Positions 1 through 7,663 of a stretch of 64,000 nt of DNA are shown here, in pieces. The stretch is from Parachlamydiales bacterium (GTDB lineage: Bacteria > Chlamydiota > Chlamydiia > Chlamydiales > JABDDJ01). Made by a program: the position numbers and the translations under genes. Position 1 is the first letter of the stretch; each line of letters starts with the position of its first letter. Location: positions 1 through 64,000 of the forward strand of contig JBAZCF010000011.1 in the NCBI GenBank assembly GCA_041671045.1. The letters run 5' to 3'. A model generated the notes under the pieces. It was not told the origin of the DNA. It searched no databases and saw only the letters and a program-made list of their open reading frames with translations.

Positions 1-88
1 CAAGCCACAAAGTGGCGGCAGATTTAAGATTAGGCTAGAATGAATCACTGATGTCGCCACTTCGTGGCAAAATACTGCTTCGCAGTTA
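1..88. repeat. Right half of the inverted-repeat intergenic element, copy 1 (cut by window edge)
   Basis: This stretch matches the right half of the complete copy at 182-366 almost base for base. It ends in the same terminal arm, which reads gtggcaaaatactgcttcg followed by cagtta. The start of the element lies left of the window. The segment after it (89-127) is, in reverse complement, the left flank of the copy at 33023, so the family extends beyond the arms. The direct-repeat period between copy 1 and copy 2 is about 279 bp. Confidence 0.85.
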
Positions 89-181
89 GTAAATGTAAGA
101 AGATTGTCATTAGAAAGTTATGCAGAACAGCGAAGAAGGAGGTTTTCCTTTCTTCAAGGATTACTCACCATTGCTCATACG

Positions 182-366
182 TAACTGCGAAGCAGTATTT
201 TGCCACAAAGTGGCTACATGATGTTAGCCATGTGTGAATGAGCGAAGCGAAGAACGCATGGAAATGGTACCCCTAGAATCAAGCCACAAAGTGGCGGCAG
301 ATTAAGATTAGGCTAGAATGAATCACTGATGTCGCCACTTCGTGGCAAAATACTGCTTCGCAGTTA
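182..366. repeat. Complete 185-bp inverted-repeat intergenic element, copy 2
   Basis: Both ends carry the same arm of about 25 bp in opposite orientation: taactgcgaagcagtatttt at the left and its complement ending in cgcagtta at the right. Inside are smaller stem-loops, such as ggcta...tagcc, gccacaaagtggc and gccacttcgtggc. No ORF of useful size lies inside. It resembles a MITE or REP-type miniature element rather than an insertion sequence. The nearest gene is the TPR protein at 447-1199, whose 3' end it flanks. Confidence 0.85.
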
Positions 367-446
367 GTAAATGTAAGAATTTAGTCGGTACTGTCTAGTT
401 AATATTCTCATTTTTGAGGTTACGTAATCCTTAGTCACAGGATCTT

Positions 447-1199
447 TTACTGAATAAATTTCTTTTTAATTATATCCAGCTGTTGATTACGTATAACGAG
501 GCGAGGATCTTTTAAGACTATTTCTTCCCCTTTTTTGAAATAACTTACGGCTTGTTCAAGCTTGCCATCGAGAAAAAGGACTTTAGCTAATCTCAAATAA
601 GCCCCTGAGGTCCAAACATTGATCTTAAATGAGTCATTCCCCTCTTGGTGGCTAAGAATTTGCTGAATTGCATCCAATATCATTTTCTCGCCTTGTTGCT
701 TTTGTCCATTCAGGTAGAGCGCTTCTCCTAAATGTGCCAATAAATCGCCCTTTTCTGCATTGTCTTGAGTATATAACTCCACAGCCATTCTATATTCTTT
801 TTCTGCGCAGGGGTAGTCTTTCAAAAAGATGCAGGATTTCCCATAAAGAAAGTGAATTAAATAATCTTTATTATGGATTTTATACTCCTGCGCTACAGCA
901 AGCATCGCTTCGGCTTCTTTCCGTGCAAGAATTGCATAAACATACTCCTGATCATGATTGTAGAGGTGCTGCCATGAAATGAGGCGGCCGGCTAATGTGT
1001 TTAATACCCCCTCGTAGTTATTTGCATGCTGATAGCTTACAAGAGCCTGATTATATAGATTAAGCGCTTCTAGGGATTTGCCTTCTTCCCTTAGACTATC
1101 TGCCTGATTTTTTAATGCGTCTGTGGTGGATTCAGCAAGGCAGCTACCCATTAGCACTGAAAAGGAGATACAAGCTGCTAAAATCCAATTTATTCTCAT
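447..1199 (-). CDS. Exported TPR-like protein
   Basis: A 250-residue protein of helix-rich repeats. After an N-terminal signal peptide (MRINWILAAC... ending near SCLAES) come alternating helices typical of tetratricopeptide repeats, e.g. EEGKSLEALNLYNQALVSYQ, a 34-residue-like periodicity with small residues at repeat positions, and a final repeat near GKLEQAVSYFKKGEE. TPRs bind protein partners; the target is unknown. A longer reading starting at 1247 adds 16 hydrophobic residues. I prefer the internal Met because it gives a standard signal peptide; neither start has a strong ribosome binding site. The gene stands alone between the repeat region and a divergent SDR gene. The TPR assignment rests on the pattern and not on a search. 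Confidence 0.75.
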   Translation of the reverse strand: MRINWILAACISFSVLMGSCLAESTTDALKNQADSLREEGKSLEALNLYNQALVSYQHANNYEGVLNTLAGRLISWQHLYNHDQEYVYAILARKEAEAMLAVAQEYKIHNKDYLIHFLYGKSCIFLKDYPCAEKEYRMAVELYTQDNAEKGDLLAHLGEALYLNGQKQQGEKMILDAIQQILSHQEGNDSFKINVWTSGAYLRLAKVLFLDGKLEQAVSYFKKGEEIVLKDPRLVIRNQQLDIIKKKFIQ

Positions 1200-1393
1200 A
1201 CTGACACTTAGGAAAAGGTTAAGAAAAGTCCAAAATAGTTGATCCATAGCATAACTTCAATCGCGCATAAATATTAAATGAAATTTGCATGCGAGAAGCT
1301 TCCTGTCCCTTAATCTCGGACAGGAATAATTGTAGCAGCTTTAATAGAAGAGATATATAAATAAATATTTTAATTCAATACCAAGGGATAGTC

Positions 1394-2140
1394 ATGGCTT
1401 CAGAAAAAGGTAAAATAGCCTTTATTACCGGCGCGAATAGAGGATTAGGGTATGAAACTGCACGTGAGCTTGGTGAGAAAGGCGTTACAGTCGTCTTAGG
1501 CTCTAGAGATAAAGCCCTTGGAGAACAAGCGGCGGAAAAACTAAAATCGAAAGGTCTTCATGCCATTGCTTTTCAGTTTGATGTTAACAATCTAACTGAC
1601 CATAAAAAAATCTATGATTACTTAGAAAAGAATTATGGAAGGCTTGATATCCTAATCAATAATGCAGGGGTTATGCTGGATAACGCTACTGATGGTAAGA
1701 ACCGCACTAGTGTAACATCCCAGGATATCCTCAGAAAAACTTTTGATGCAAATTTTTTCAACCTTATCGCCTTAACGCAAACGCTACTGCCACTTATTAA
1801 AAAATCCCCTTCAGGAAGAATAGTGAATCTTTCAAGTATCTTAGGATCATCCACCTTGCATGCTAATCCTAGTTCACCCATTTATGACTTAAAGGCATTT
1901 GCGTACAACGCCTCTAAGACCGCACTTAATGCTTTTACTATCCACTTGGCGCATGAATTAAAAGACACTTCTATTAAGGTAAATTCTGCACATCCCGGCT
2001 GGGTAAAGACCGATATGGGAGGGCCTTCCGCTCCTATGGAAGTAGAAGAAGGGGGTAAGACTAGTACCGAGCTTGCACTCCTTCCGGACAACGGCCCTAG
2101 TGGAGGCTTCTTTCATTTGGGTGAGAAACTCCCTTGGTAA
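1394..2140 (+). CDS. Short-chain dehydrogenase/reductase (SDR)
   Basis: A 248-residue classical SDR that should reduce or oxidise a carbonyl/alcohol substrate with NAD(P)(H) in the cytosol. The Rossmann motif TGANRGLG lies near residues 11-18, the NNAG motif near 89-92, the catalytic Ser in NLSS, and the catalytic Tyr/Lys pair in YNASK. The sequence around TGANRGLG and the late PGWVKTDMGG resembles carbonyl-reductase-type SDRs. Length is normal for the family. The start ATG follows AAGGGATAGTC, an acceptable ribosome binding site. The substrate cannot be read from sequence. A hairpin follows the stop at 2152-2180. Confidence 0.92.
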   Translation: MASEKGKIAFITGANRGLGYETARELGEKGVTVVLGSRDKALGEQAAEKLKSKGLHAIAFQFDVNNLTDHKKIYDYLEKNYGRLDILINNAGVMLDNATDGKNRTSVTSQDILRKTFDANFFNLIALTQTLLPLIKKSPSGRIVNLSSILGSSTLHANPSSPIYDLKAFAYNASKTALNAFTIHLAHELKDTSIKVNSAHPGWVKTDMGGPSAPMEVEEGGKTSTELALLPDNGPSGGFFHLGEKLPW

Positions 2141-2151
2141 TTCTAAGTAGG

Positions 2152-2180
2152 TTAGGCGGGAAAATTTATTTCCCGCCTAA
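2152..2180 (+). terminator. Stem-loop after the SDR gene
   Basis: The arms ttaggcggga and tcccgcctaa pair perfectly around an A/T loop, 11 bp after the SDR stop. There is no strong T run after it, so it may be a terminator, or an mRNA-stabilising hairpin ahead of the ATPase gene 40 bp on. Confidence 0.55.
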
Positions 2181-2219
2181 GAATCGTTCCCCTATCCCAT
2201 AAACATTAGGGAAATCCTG

Positions 2220-4118
2220 ATGGAATCTCTTTCTCAGAAAAAAGACAACACGTTTGGCTTTGAAAGCTTGGACGGATATATCGCCATCTTAGCTGTCGTC
2301 TGTATTGCAGCATACTTGATCCTGCGCTTTTTTATTCCCGATTTGCAAGAATATGCATATTACCCCCTTTACCTTACGTTAGGACTCGGAGGAAGCATCC
2401 TTGTTTTGGATCTTTTAGGGAAATTAGTGACCTTACAATTCGGGTCAGACTTGCTTGCCGGAATGTCCATTGTTACGGCCATTTTGCTGGGAGAATATCT
2501 GGCAGGCTCCTTAGTTGTGTTGATGCTTTCAGGAGGAAAAACTTTAGAAAGCTATGCTATCAGAACAGCTTCAAAAACCCTTGAGGCCCTGGCTAAGCGC
2601 GCTCCGACAACAGCCCACCGCAAGACAGGTGATACTATCGAAGATATCCCGGTAGGTAAAATTATCATTGGAGATACGTTATTAATATTTCCACATGAGA
2701 TCTGTCCGGTAGACGGCGATGTCGTGGAAGGGAACGGTGTGATGGACGAGTCCTATCTGACCGGCGAACCCTTTATGATTTCTAAAGCTCCCGGTTCAGA
2801 AGTCCTTTCAGGCGCAATTAATGGAGAAGCCTCACTAACAATCAAATCGACAAAATTATCTGAAGATTCACGTTACGCCAAAATCATGCAGGTGATGTCT
2901 GAGACTGAGCAGAAAAAACCGCACATGAGAAGGCTTGCCGACCAACTAGGAGCTTGGTATACCCCTTTGGCGATTATTATAGCTCTTTTAGCGTGGGTAG
3001 CTAGCAGCGATCCTGTACGATTTTTAGCCGTACTGGTGATTGCAACCCCTTGTCCATTACTGATCGCAATACCTGTAGCAATCATAGGATCTATTTCCTT
3101 ATGTGCCCGTAGGGGGATTCTAATTAAAAACCCCATAGTTCTAGAGCAGATCGATCAATGCCGCACCATGATTTTTGACAAAACAGGGACCTTAACATAT
3201 GGAAAACCCACTCTCACAGAACAGAAAATCTACAATAGTAAAACACCTGAAGAGGTCTTAAAGCTTGTTGCTAGCGTTGAGAGGTATTCTAAGCACCCAT
3301 TGGCAAGTGCGATTCTAGAGAAAGCAGAAGATGAGAAAATTAAACTATTGGATGCTCAACAAATAAGTGAACCCCAGGGGGCAGGTCTGCGTGGAGTTGT
3401 AGATGGACAAGAAGTCATCATCACCAGCAGAAAACGACTTGTGAATTTTGGCTTGGAAAAAGAACTGCCTCTGTTGCCGGTAGGGGCAGGTCTAGAGTGC
3501 ATTGTTATTATAGACAAAGCTTTGGCTGCACATTACCGCTTTAGAGATGCCCCTCGCAGTGATAGTGCTAACTTCATAAACCATCTGCTTCCCAAACATG
3601 GGATAAAAAAAACCATGATCGTCTCTGGAGATCGCGAGGAAGAGGTCCGCTATCTGGCAAATTCTGTGGGAATCATGGAAGTCTATGGAGGTAAAAGTCC
3701 TGAAGAGAAAGTAGATATTGTGGTGAAAGAAACCCAACAGGCCAAAACAGCTTACCTGGGCGACGGTATCAATGATGCTCCTGCATTACTTAGCGCAACA
3801 GTGGGTATCGCATTTGGGCGCAATAGTGATATTACAGGGGAAGCTGCAGGGGCTGTGATCATGGATAGCAGCTTGGAGAAGGTAGACGAATTCTTACATA
3901 TCAGCAAAAGGATGAGAAATATTGCATTACAAAGCGCGCTAGGCGGAATGATCCTTTCGTTTTTTGGAATGGTCGTTGCAGCATTTGGATTCCTCCCTCC
4001 TGTAGCAGGGGCTATTAGTCAAGAGGTCATAGATCTTTTGGCGATTATGAACTCCCTAAGGACTATTTGGAAACCAAGCGTTATGAGCGATATACCCTTA
4101 GGGGATAACAAACCATGA
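2220..4118 (+). CDS. P1B-type heavy-metal-translocating ATPase
   Basis: A 632-residue P-type ATPase. The actuator loop carries TGEP in SYLTGEP, the phosphorylation site is DKTGTLT (Asp near residue 320), and the hinge is GDGINDAPA. The metal-site helix carries TPCP near residue 277 rather than the CPC of CopA/ZntA. There is no N-terminal HMA (CxxC) domain: the protein starts almost directly with membrane helices. The nucleotide-binding domain contains the HPLA motif (SKHPLASAIL) typical of P1B pumps. It probably exports or imports a transition metal across the inner membrane at the cost of ATP. The TPCP variant means the metal cannot be assigned. The ATG is preceded by AGGGA at good spacing. 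It stands 80 bp after the SDR gene and may share its transcript. Confidence 0.93.
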   Translation: MESLSQKKDNTFGFESLDGYIAILAVVCIAAYLILRFFIPDLQEYAYYPLYLTLGLGGSILVLDLLGKLVTLQFGSDLLAGMSIVTAILLGEYLAGSLVVLMLSGGKTLESYAIRTASKTLEALAKRAPTTAHRKTGDTIEDIPVGKIIIGDTLLIFPHEICPVDGDVVEGNGVMDESYLTGEPFMISKAPGSEVLSGAINGEASLTIKSTKLSEDSRYAKIMQVMSETEQKKPHMRRLADQLGAWYTPLAIIIALLAWVASSDPVRFLAVLVIATPCPLLIAIPVAIIGSISLCARRGILIKNPIVLEQIDQCRTMIFDKTGTLTYGKPTLTEQKIYNSKTPEEVLKLVASVERYSKHPLASAILEKAEDEKIKLLDAQQISEPQGAGLRGVVDGQEVIITSRKRLVNFGLEKELPLLPVGAGLECIVIIDKALAAHYRFRDAPRSDSANFINHLLPKHGIKKTMIVSGDREEEVRYLANSVGIMEVYGGKSPEEKVDIVVKETQQAKTAYLGDGINDAPALLSATVGIAFGRNSDITGEAAGAVIMDSSLEKVDEFLHISKRMRNIALQSALGGMILSFFGMVVAAFGFLPPVAGAISQEVIDLLAIMNSLRTIWKPSVMSDIPLGDNKP

Positions 4119-4156
4119 GTTTCTTCATCTTTTTGCATCCCCTATCATGAAACATT

Positions 4157-4819
4157 TCAATCTTTCAAGTTTTTTATCCAGAATACAAGATGGTGCGGCG
4201 AGTCATCTTTTTCGCCGACATTCACCCAATAGGAATCGTAGCTTAGGTGAGGGTACTTATTAAAGCCGAGCTTTATCCATAAGGGATAGTCAATGTATCT
4301 ATAATCTTTGGGCATATTAGGATCATCTTTAGCCACTTGAATATTACAGCAGGTGATGGCTGAATAAAGCTTTTCTTTTCTGACAATATCTTCAATATTC
4401 GCATATAAATTTTCCCCAATCCCCTTTCTGCGATAGTCTGGTAATAAGATGAGCTCACTGATATAGAAAAAATGATGGATATCTATATTCTCTTTTAAGA
4501 AAGGGCCTTGATAATCCTCTCTGGATTCACTTAACGGCATGCCTGAACATGCGCCTACCACTTGATCCCCGTCGAACGCAAGACATAGGATGCTATTGGG
4601 CAAATCGCCATAGGAATTAATATACGTTTCATAACCCGCATGTTCTCCGTCATAAAGGTATGGATATTCAGCATAAATTGTATGGCACAAGCTCGCAAAT
4701 TCTGAGACATACTTCTTTATCTCTTGCCCTCTGAATACTTCCAATTGGATAGGATTTCCATTGCAAAGCGTAAAACTTGAAATACTAAAAACAAGCGCTA
4801 ACAATACCTTTATCATCAT
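4157..4819 (-). CDS. Exported GNAT-family N-acetyltransferase
   Basis: A 220-residue protein with an N-terminal signal-like stretch (MMIKVLLALVFSISSF...CNGNP) followed by a GNAT fold. The acetyl-CoA-binding motif A is visible as LPDYRRKGIGENLYA, preceded by the strand YISELILL. GNAT enzymes transfer acetyl from acetyl-CoA to amines. Bacterial GNATs are normally cytosolic, so the apparent signal peptide is odd: acetyl-CoA is not expected in the periplasm. This suggests either a secreted effector working in host cytosol or a mis-predicted hydrophobic N terminus. Tandem Met codons begin the gene, so either may be used. No operon partner is evident. The GNAT call is strong; export is an inference. 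Confidence 0.85.
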   Translation of the reverse strand: MMIKVLLALVFSISSFTLCNGNPIQLEVFRGQEIKKYVSEFASLCHTIYAEYPYLYDGEHAGYETYINSYGDLPNSILCLAFDGDQVVGACSGMPLSESREDYQGPFLKENIDIHHFFYISELILLPDYRRKGIGENLYANIEDIVRKEKLYSAITCCNIQVAKDDPNMPKDYRYIDYPLWIKLGFNKYPHLSYDSYWVNVGEKDDSPHHLVFWIKNLKD

Positions 4820-4917
4820 GTTCTAACCTAATAATTGAGTGTTTTTTCCCGAAATGATTAAAGAAAAAAATTTAGATTAGCAGGCAGACTTGATTATTTC
4901 ATTAGATTTATTACCGA

Positions 4918-4947
4918 AAGAACGCAGAGAAGCTTCTCTGCGTTCTT
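4918..4947. terminator. Perfect 30-bp palindrome
   Basis: The arms aagaacgcagagaag and cttctctgcgttctt are a perfect match. On the + side it is followed by atgtttttt, giving a terminator-like T run in that direction. On the minus side it lies between the porin gene and the exported GNAT and could end porin transcription. Confidence 0.5.
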
Positions 4948-4963
4948 AGATGTTTTTTGAAGA

Positions 4964-4985
4964 AGCCCTCGACGTATCGAGGGCT
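4964..4985. terminator. Stem-loop 3' of the porin gene
   Basis: The arms agccctcga and tcgagggct pair around a 4-base loop, 21 bp past the stop of the minus-strand porin gene. With the palindrome at 4918 it makes a double hairpin, likely the porin terminator. Confidence 0.55.
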
Positions 4986-5006
4986 AGGGCAGACTTAGTC
5001 ATCGAG

Positions 5007-5978
5007 TTAGTAATTAAAGCTTATACCCGCACCTATGACAGCGCCGTCCAAAGTTAAATTACCATCAGAGCCTAGATAACTGAAATCATATATACGGTGC
5101 TGTTCTAAACCCAATTTAACCATATAATTGATGCAGCCGCAGGAACAGCTTGATGACTTATCCCAACGGATACCTATTTCTGCATCAGTACCGATATTGT
5201 TAAAGCAATGGTCGTTTCTTCCATTGCAAATGTCGACTGATGTAAGAACCGTATCTGTATTACGGTTTCTTCCTTTTACGTCGCCATAATAGGAAACGAC
5301 AGCTAAGTCACCATATAGACTTAAGTCGCAGCCTATGTTCCAATTAGCTCCTAAACCTATTTGAGGGCCAACTCCCCAGAAATCTTCTTTGTCATCCATA
5401 TCAGTAAAGGCGATACTATTGCCCGTTATGGAAGATGTTAAAGTAGTTTCTAGATGCGATTTTAAGCTTTGATGGATTCTAGCAGCGCGCAAGCCAATAT
5501 AAGGCCTTACGTTGAAACAAGAAGACATGCAAAACTGATGTCCTAAAGTCAAATCGATCACATCATATCTTATTTTCCAACGTCCACTCTGCTCATCAGC
5601 GCTATAATTAGCGTGTCCTTTGAAATGCGTCCATTTGGCTTCCAGATCAAAATCATTCATTGCAACATCTGCCGCTATGCGGAATCCGGCGTTCCATTTT
5701 GAATGGGGTTTTCTATGGGACTCTCTTATAGTCGTCGTCGTGATACCATTTGCATCTAGAAAGGTGTCAATCGATGTATTTCCGAAAGCGCTTTCAAGTC
5801 CGCAAAGCTGAGGCCTCCACAGGAGTAAGTCAGCTTCAAAGCTTATGATGCAATCCTGGGTTTCACAGCAGTCAGCTACGCAATTGTTTTGGTTGTAATC
5901 CAACCCGCTAAGTTGTGTTGAAAAGGCTACCAGGAGTCCTAGGATAGCCATATATTTTCTTTTAAATGCAGTCGCCAT
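5007..5978 (-). CDS. Legionella-MOMP-like outer-membrane porin
   Basis: A 323-residue outer-membrane barrel candidate. It has a signal peptide (residues 1-25), a Cys-rich start of the mature protein (CVADCCETQDC), then FEADLLLWRPQ, a motif typical of the Lpg1974/Legionella MOMP family that is expanded in Simkania, Waddlia and relatives. Alternating strands, many aromatic girdle residues and a terminal GISFNY (aromatic last residue for BAM insertion) fit a beta-barrel. A late Cys cluster (SSCSCGC) could form disulphides between envelope proteins, as in the cysteine-rich envelope of chlamydiae. It probably acts as a porin. A double hairpin follows the gene. The family call comes from the motif and architecture. 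Confidence 0.85.
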   Translation of the reverse strand: MATAFKRKYMAILGLLVAFSTQLSGLDYNQNNCVADCCETQDCIISFEADLLLWRPQLCGLESAFGNTSIDTFLDANGITTTTIRESHRKPHSKWNAGFRIAADVAMNDFDLEAKWTHFKGHANYSADEQSGRWKIRYDVIDLTLGHQFCMSSCFNVRPYIGLRAARIHQSLKSHLETTLTSSITGNSIAFTDMDDKEDFWGVGPQIGLGANWNIGCDLSLYGDLAVVSYYGDVKGRNRNTDTVLTSVDICNGRNDHCFNNIGTDAEIGIRWDKSSSCSCGCINYMVKLGLEQHRIYDFSYLGSDGNLTLDGAVIGAGISFNY

Positions 5979-6038
5979 GTTAAAATTTCCTACCTTAAAT
6001 TGTTTGTCTTATTGACGGCCTATTAGGTGCAGCCCTGA

Positions 6039-6752
6039 TTATTGGATCCTTACTATAAATAGGTGCGCTGAAACAGGTTCTGTACCACCGGCTAAGGGGG
6101 TAATTGTTAAGGCAGTTGCATTACCCGCAGGGTTGATTACCTCGAGGATGCTATTGGGCACTGTCGTCGTCAATAAAGATATGCCCACAATTTGGCTAGT
6201 TCCGGTGGCTCGGCCTGCGACGGAGTCAGCTACTGGCGCTGCGTTAAGACGTAACATAAGCTGTCCAGCTTCATCTACGCTGACTTGAAACTGAACTATA
6301 TAGGTACCGACAGCAGGTAAGAGAAAGGTACTAGCTGTCAAAGGAACGATGACGCCACTGGTGGAGCCAGTCTGTGGGAAGGATACGGCAGTACCTGGGG
6401 CTACAGTCGCTGCGTTATCACCCGGCATCAGAGCAAAGAAGTCTGTAAAGTCTAATACACCTACCCCTGGGGTTCCTGGAGGACCTGGAGGACCTGTATC
6501 GCCAGGAGCACCTGCAACGCCGGGAGCGCCTGTAGCGCCTGTATCGCCAGGAGCACCTGCAACGCCGGGAGCGCCTGTAGCGCCTGTAGCGCCTGTATCG
6601 CCTGTAGCGCCGGTAGGACCTATAGGTCCTGGGGCTCCTGTTGAGCCTCCTGCTGCTGCATTAATACGGTCTCCCCTTTCACAACCGGCGGATAGGGTTG
6701 CTGGTAAGCTGCTGCCGAACACTAAAACGAAAATGAGTAAACGGTAAATCAT
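6039..6752 (-). CDS. Exported collagen-like protein with BclA-like C-terminal domain
   Basis: A 237-residue protein with three parts: a signal peptide (residues 1-22), a Gly-X-Y collagen tract at roughly 37-98 rich in GATGDTGAPG and GPPGPPG, and a beta-rich C-terminal domain of about 135 residues resembling the trimeric TNF/C1q-like tip of BclA. Collagen tracts of this kind form triple helices on the surface of bacteria and spores and may mediate adhesion. The tract DNA contains a 45-bp tandem repeat (five triplets), so length variation between strains is likely. Secreted, surface location is inferred. The long open antisense frame across the tract is an artefact of the repeat. Confidence 0.9.
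   Translation of the reverse strand: MIYRLLIFVLVFGSSLPATLSAGCERGDRINAAAGGSTGAPGPIGPTGATGDTGATGATGAPGVAGAPGDTGATGAPGVAGAPGDTGPPGPPGTPGVGVLDFTDFFALMPGDNAATVAPGTAVSFPQTGSTSGVIVPLTASTFLLPAVGTYIVQFQVSVDEAGQLMLRLNAAPVADSVAGRATGTSQIVGISLLTTTVPNSILEVINPAGNATALTITPLAGGTEPVSAHLFIVRIQ
6496..6585 (-). repeat. Two 45-bp tandem repeats in the collagen tract
   Basis: The block beginning gtatcgccaggagcacctgc at 6496 recurs identically at 6541. Each unit encodes 15 residues (five G-X-Y triplets). Shorter 9-18 bp partial units continue to about 6650. Slippage here would keep the reading frame. Confidence 0.9.
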
Positions 6753-6945
6753 ATTTATCCTTTAAAATAAAAGATTCCTAAACTGTATAAATTCAATTTA
6801 AATAACAGATTCAAGTATGTCAAATATTTTTTTGACATATCAAACCTATTACTCTTTTAAATCCAAAAACTTACATTCACAACAGCCTTAAAAATAATAA
6901 AAACAAATTAAAGCTTAGCTAGATCTAATCTCACTCATATTTTCC

Positions 6946-7629
6946 TTAGCTAATAGTAGCCATAACTACCTCTGAGCTCAAAGGCTGAGGAATTATAAAG
7001 TCATTCTCTTCTTTTATATGTGCCCCATTCACTTTGGAACCATTATTTCGAGGTGAGGTGATATTTCCATCCCAGCGGGGGAAGTTTTTAGCATCAAGAT
7101 CAAAGAGATCTAAGGTACGGCCTACAGTTTGGGATACGATATCTTCAATAGTACGGGGATGAAAGTAGAAGGCGGGAGTCGGAGGTGCAATCACGCCCCC
7201 CATTTCTGTCACTGCAACCATATTTTTCAGGTGGGCAGCTGTGAGAGGGAACTCTCTTGTAAGAAGTACTAGACGGCGCCTTTCCTTGAGAACCACTTCA
7301 GCAGCACGTGTCAGAAGATTACTGGTTATGCTGTTTGCTATTTCACCTAACGAACGCATAGAGCAAGGAGCTATAATCATACCCATTGTTTTGTAGGATC
7401 CGCTGGAGATAGGAGCTGCCAAATTATCGATGTGATGGTAATGGTCGGCCAGTTTTCTTAGCTCTTGAGAGGTAAGGTCTGATTCTTGTGCGCGCACTAT
7501 TTCTGCAGCTTTTGTGATAATCAAATGTGTTTCGATGCCAAGTTGGCGCAGCACTTTTAGTAGCTCTATACCATAGACTAGACCGGTTGAGCCGCTCATC
7601 CCAACAATCATTCTTCGGGGTTCTGACAT
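6946..7629 (-). CDS. ubiX: UbiX-like flavin prenyltransferase
   Basis: A 227-residue homologue of UbiX/Pad1, which prenylates FMN with dimethylallyl phosphate to make prenyl-FMN, the cofactor of UbiD decarboxylases. Family marks: the N-terminal nucleotide-binding motif GMSGSTG, the PCSMRSLGEIANS segment, and the LLTREFPLTAAHLKNM region with the conserved RE of the family. It carries about 30 extra residues at the C terminus. It is the last gene of a minus-strand cluster with two UbiD homologues, which supports a cofactor-supply role. A housekeeping ubiX for ubiquinone/menaquinone could be elsewhere, so this may be a dedicated copy. Confidence 0.9.
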   Translation of the reverse strand: MSEPRRMIVGMSGSTGLVYGIELLKVLRQLGIETHLIITKAAEIVRAQESDLTSQELRKLADHYHHIDNLAAPISSGSYKTMGMIIAPCSMRSLGEIANSITSNLLTRAAEVVLKERRRLVLLTREFPLTAAHLKNMVAVTEMGGVIAPPTPAFYFHPRTIEDIVSQTVGRTLDLFDLDAKNFPRWDGNITSPRNNGSKVNGAHIKEENDFIIPQPLSSEVVMATIS

Positions 7630-7663
7630 TTTTTTCTCCTAAATTTATTGGATAGTTCGTGCT

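Noticed and set aside
1..380. CRISPR-like array because of repeated units at 1-380
   Set aside because: Only two to three long copies with inverted ends and no regular short repeat-spacer pattern; no cas genes in the window.
6349..6747. Antisense protein rich in PGAPV on the + strand
   Set aside because: Mirror reading of the collagen tract repeat; no ribosome binding site or signal, and the sense strand has a full family match.
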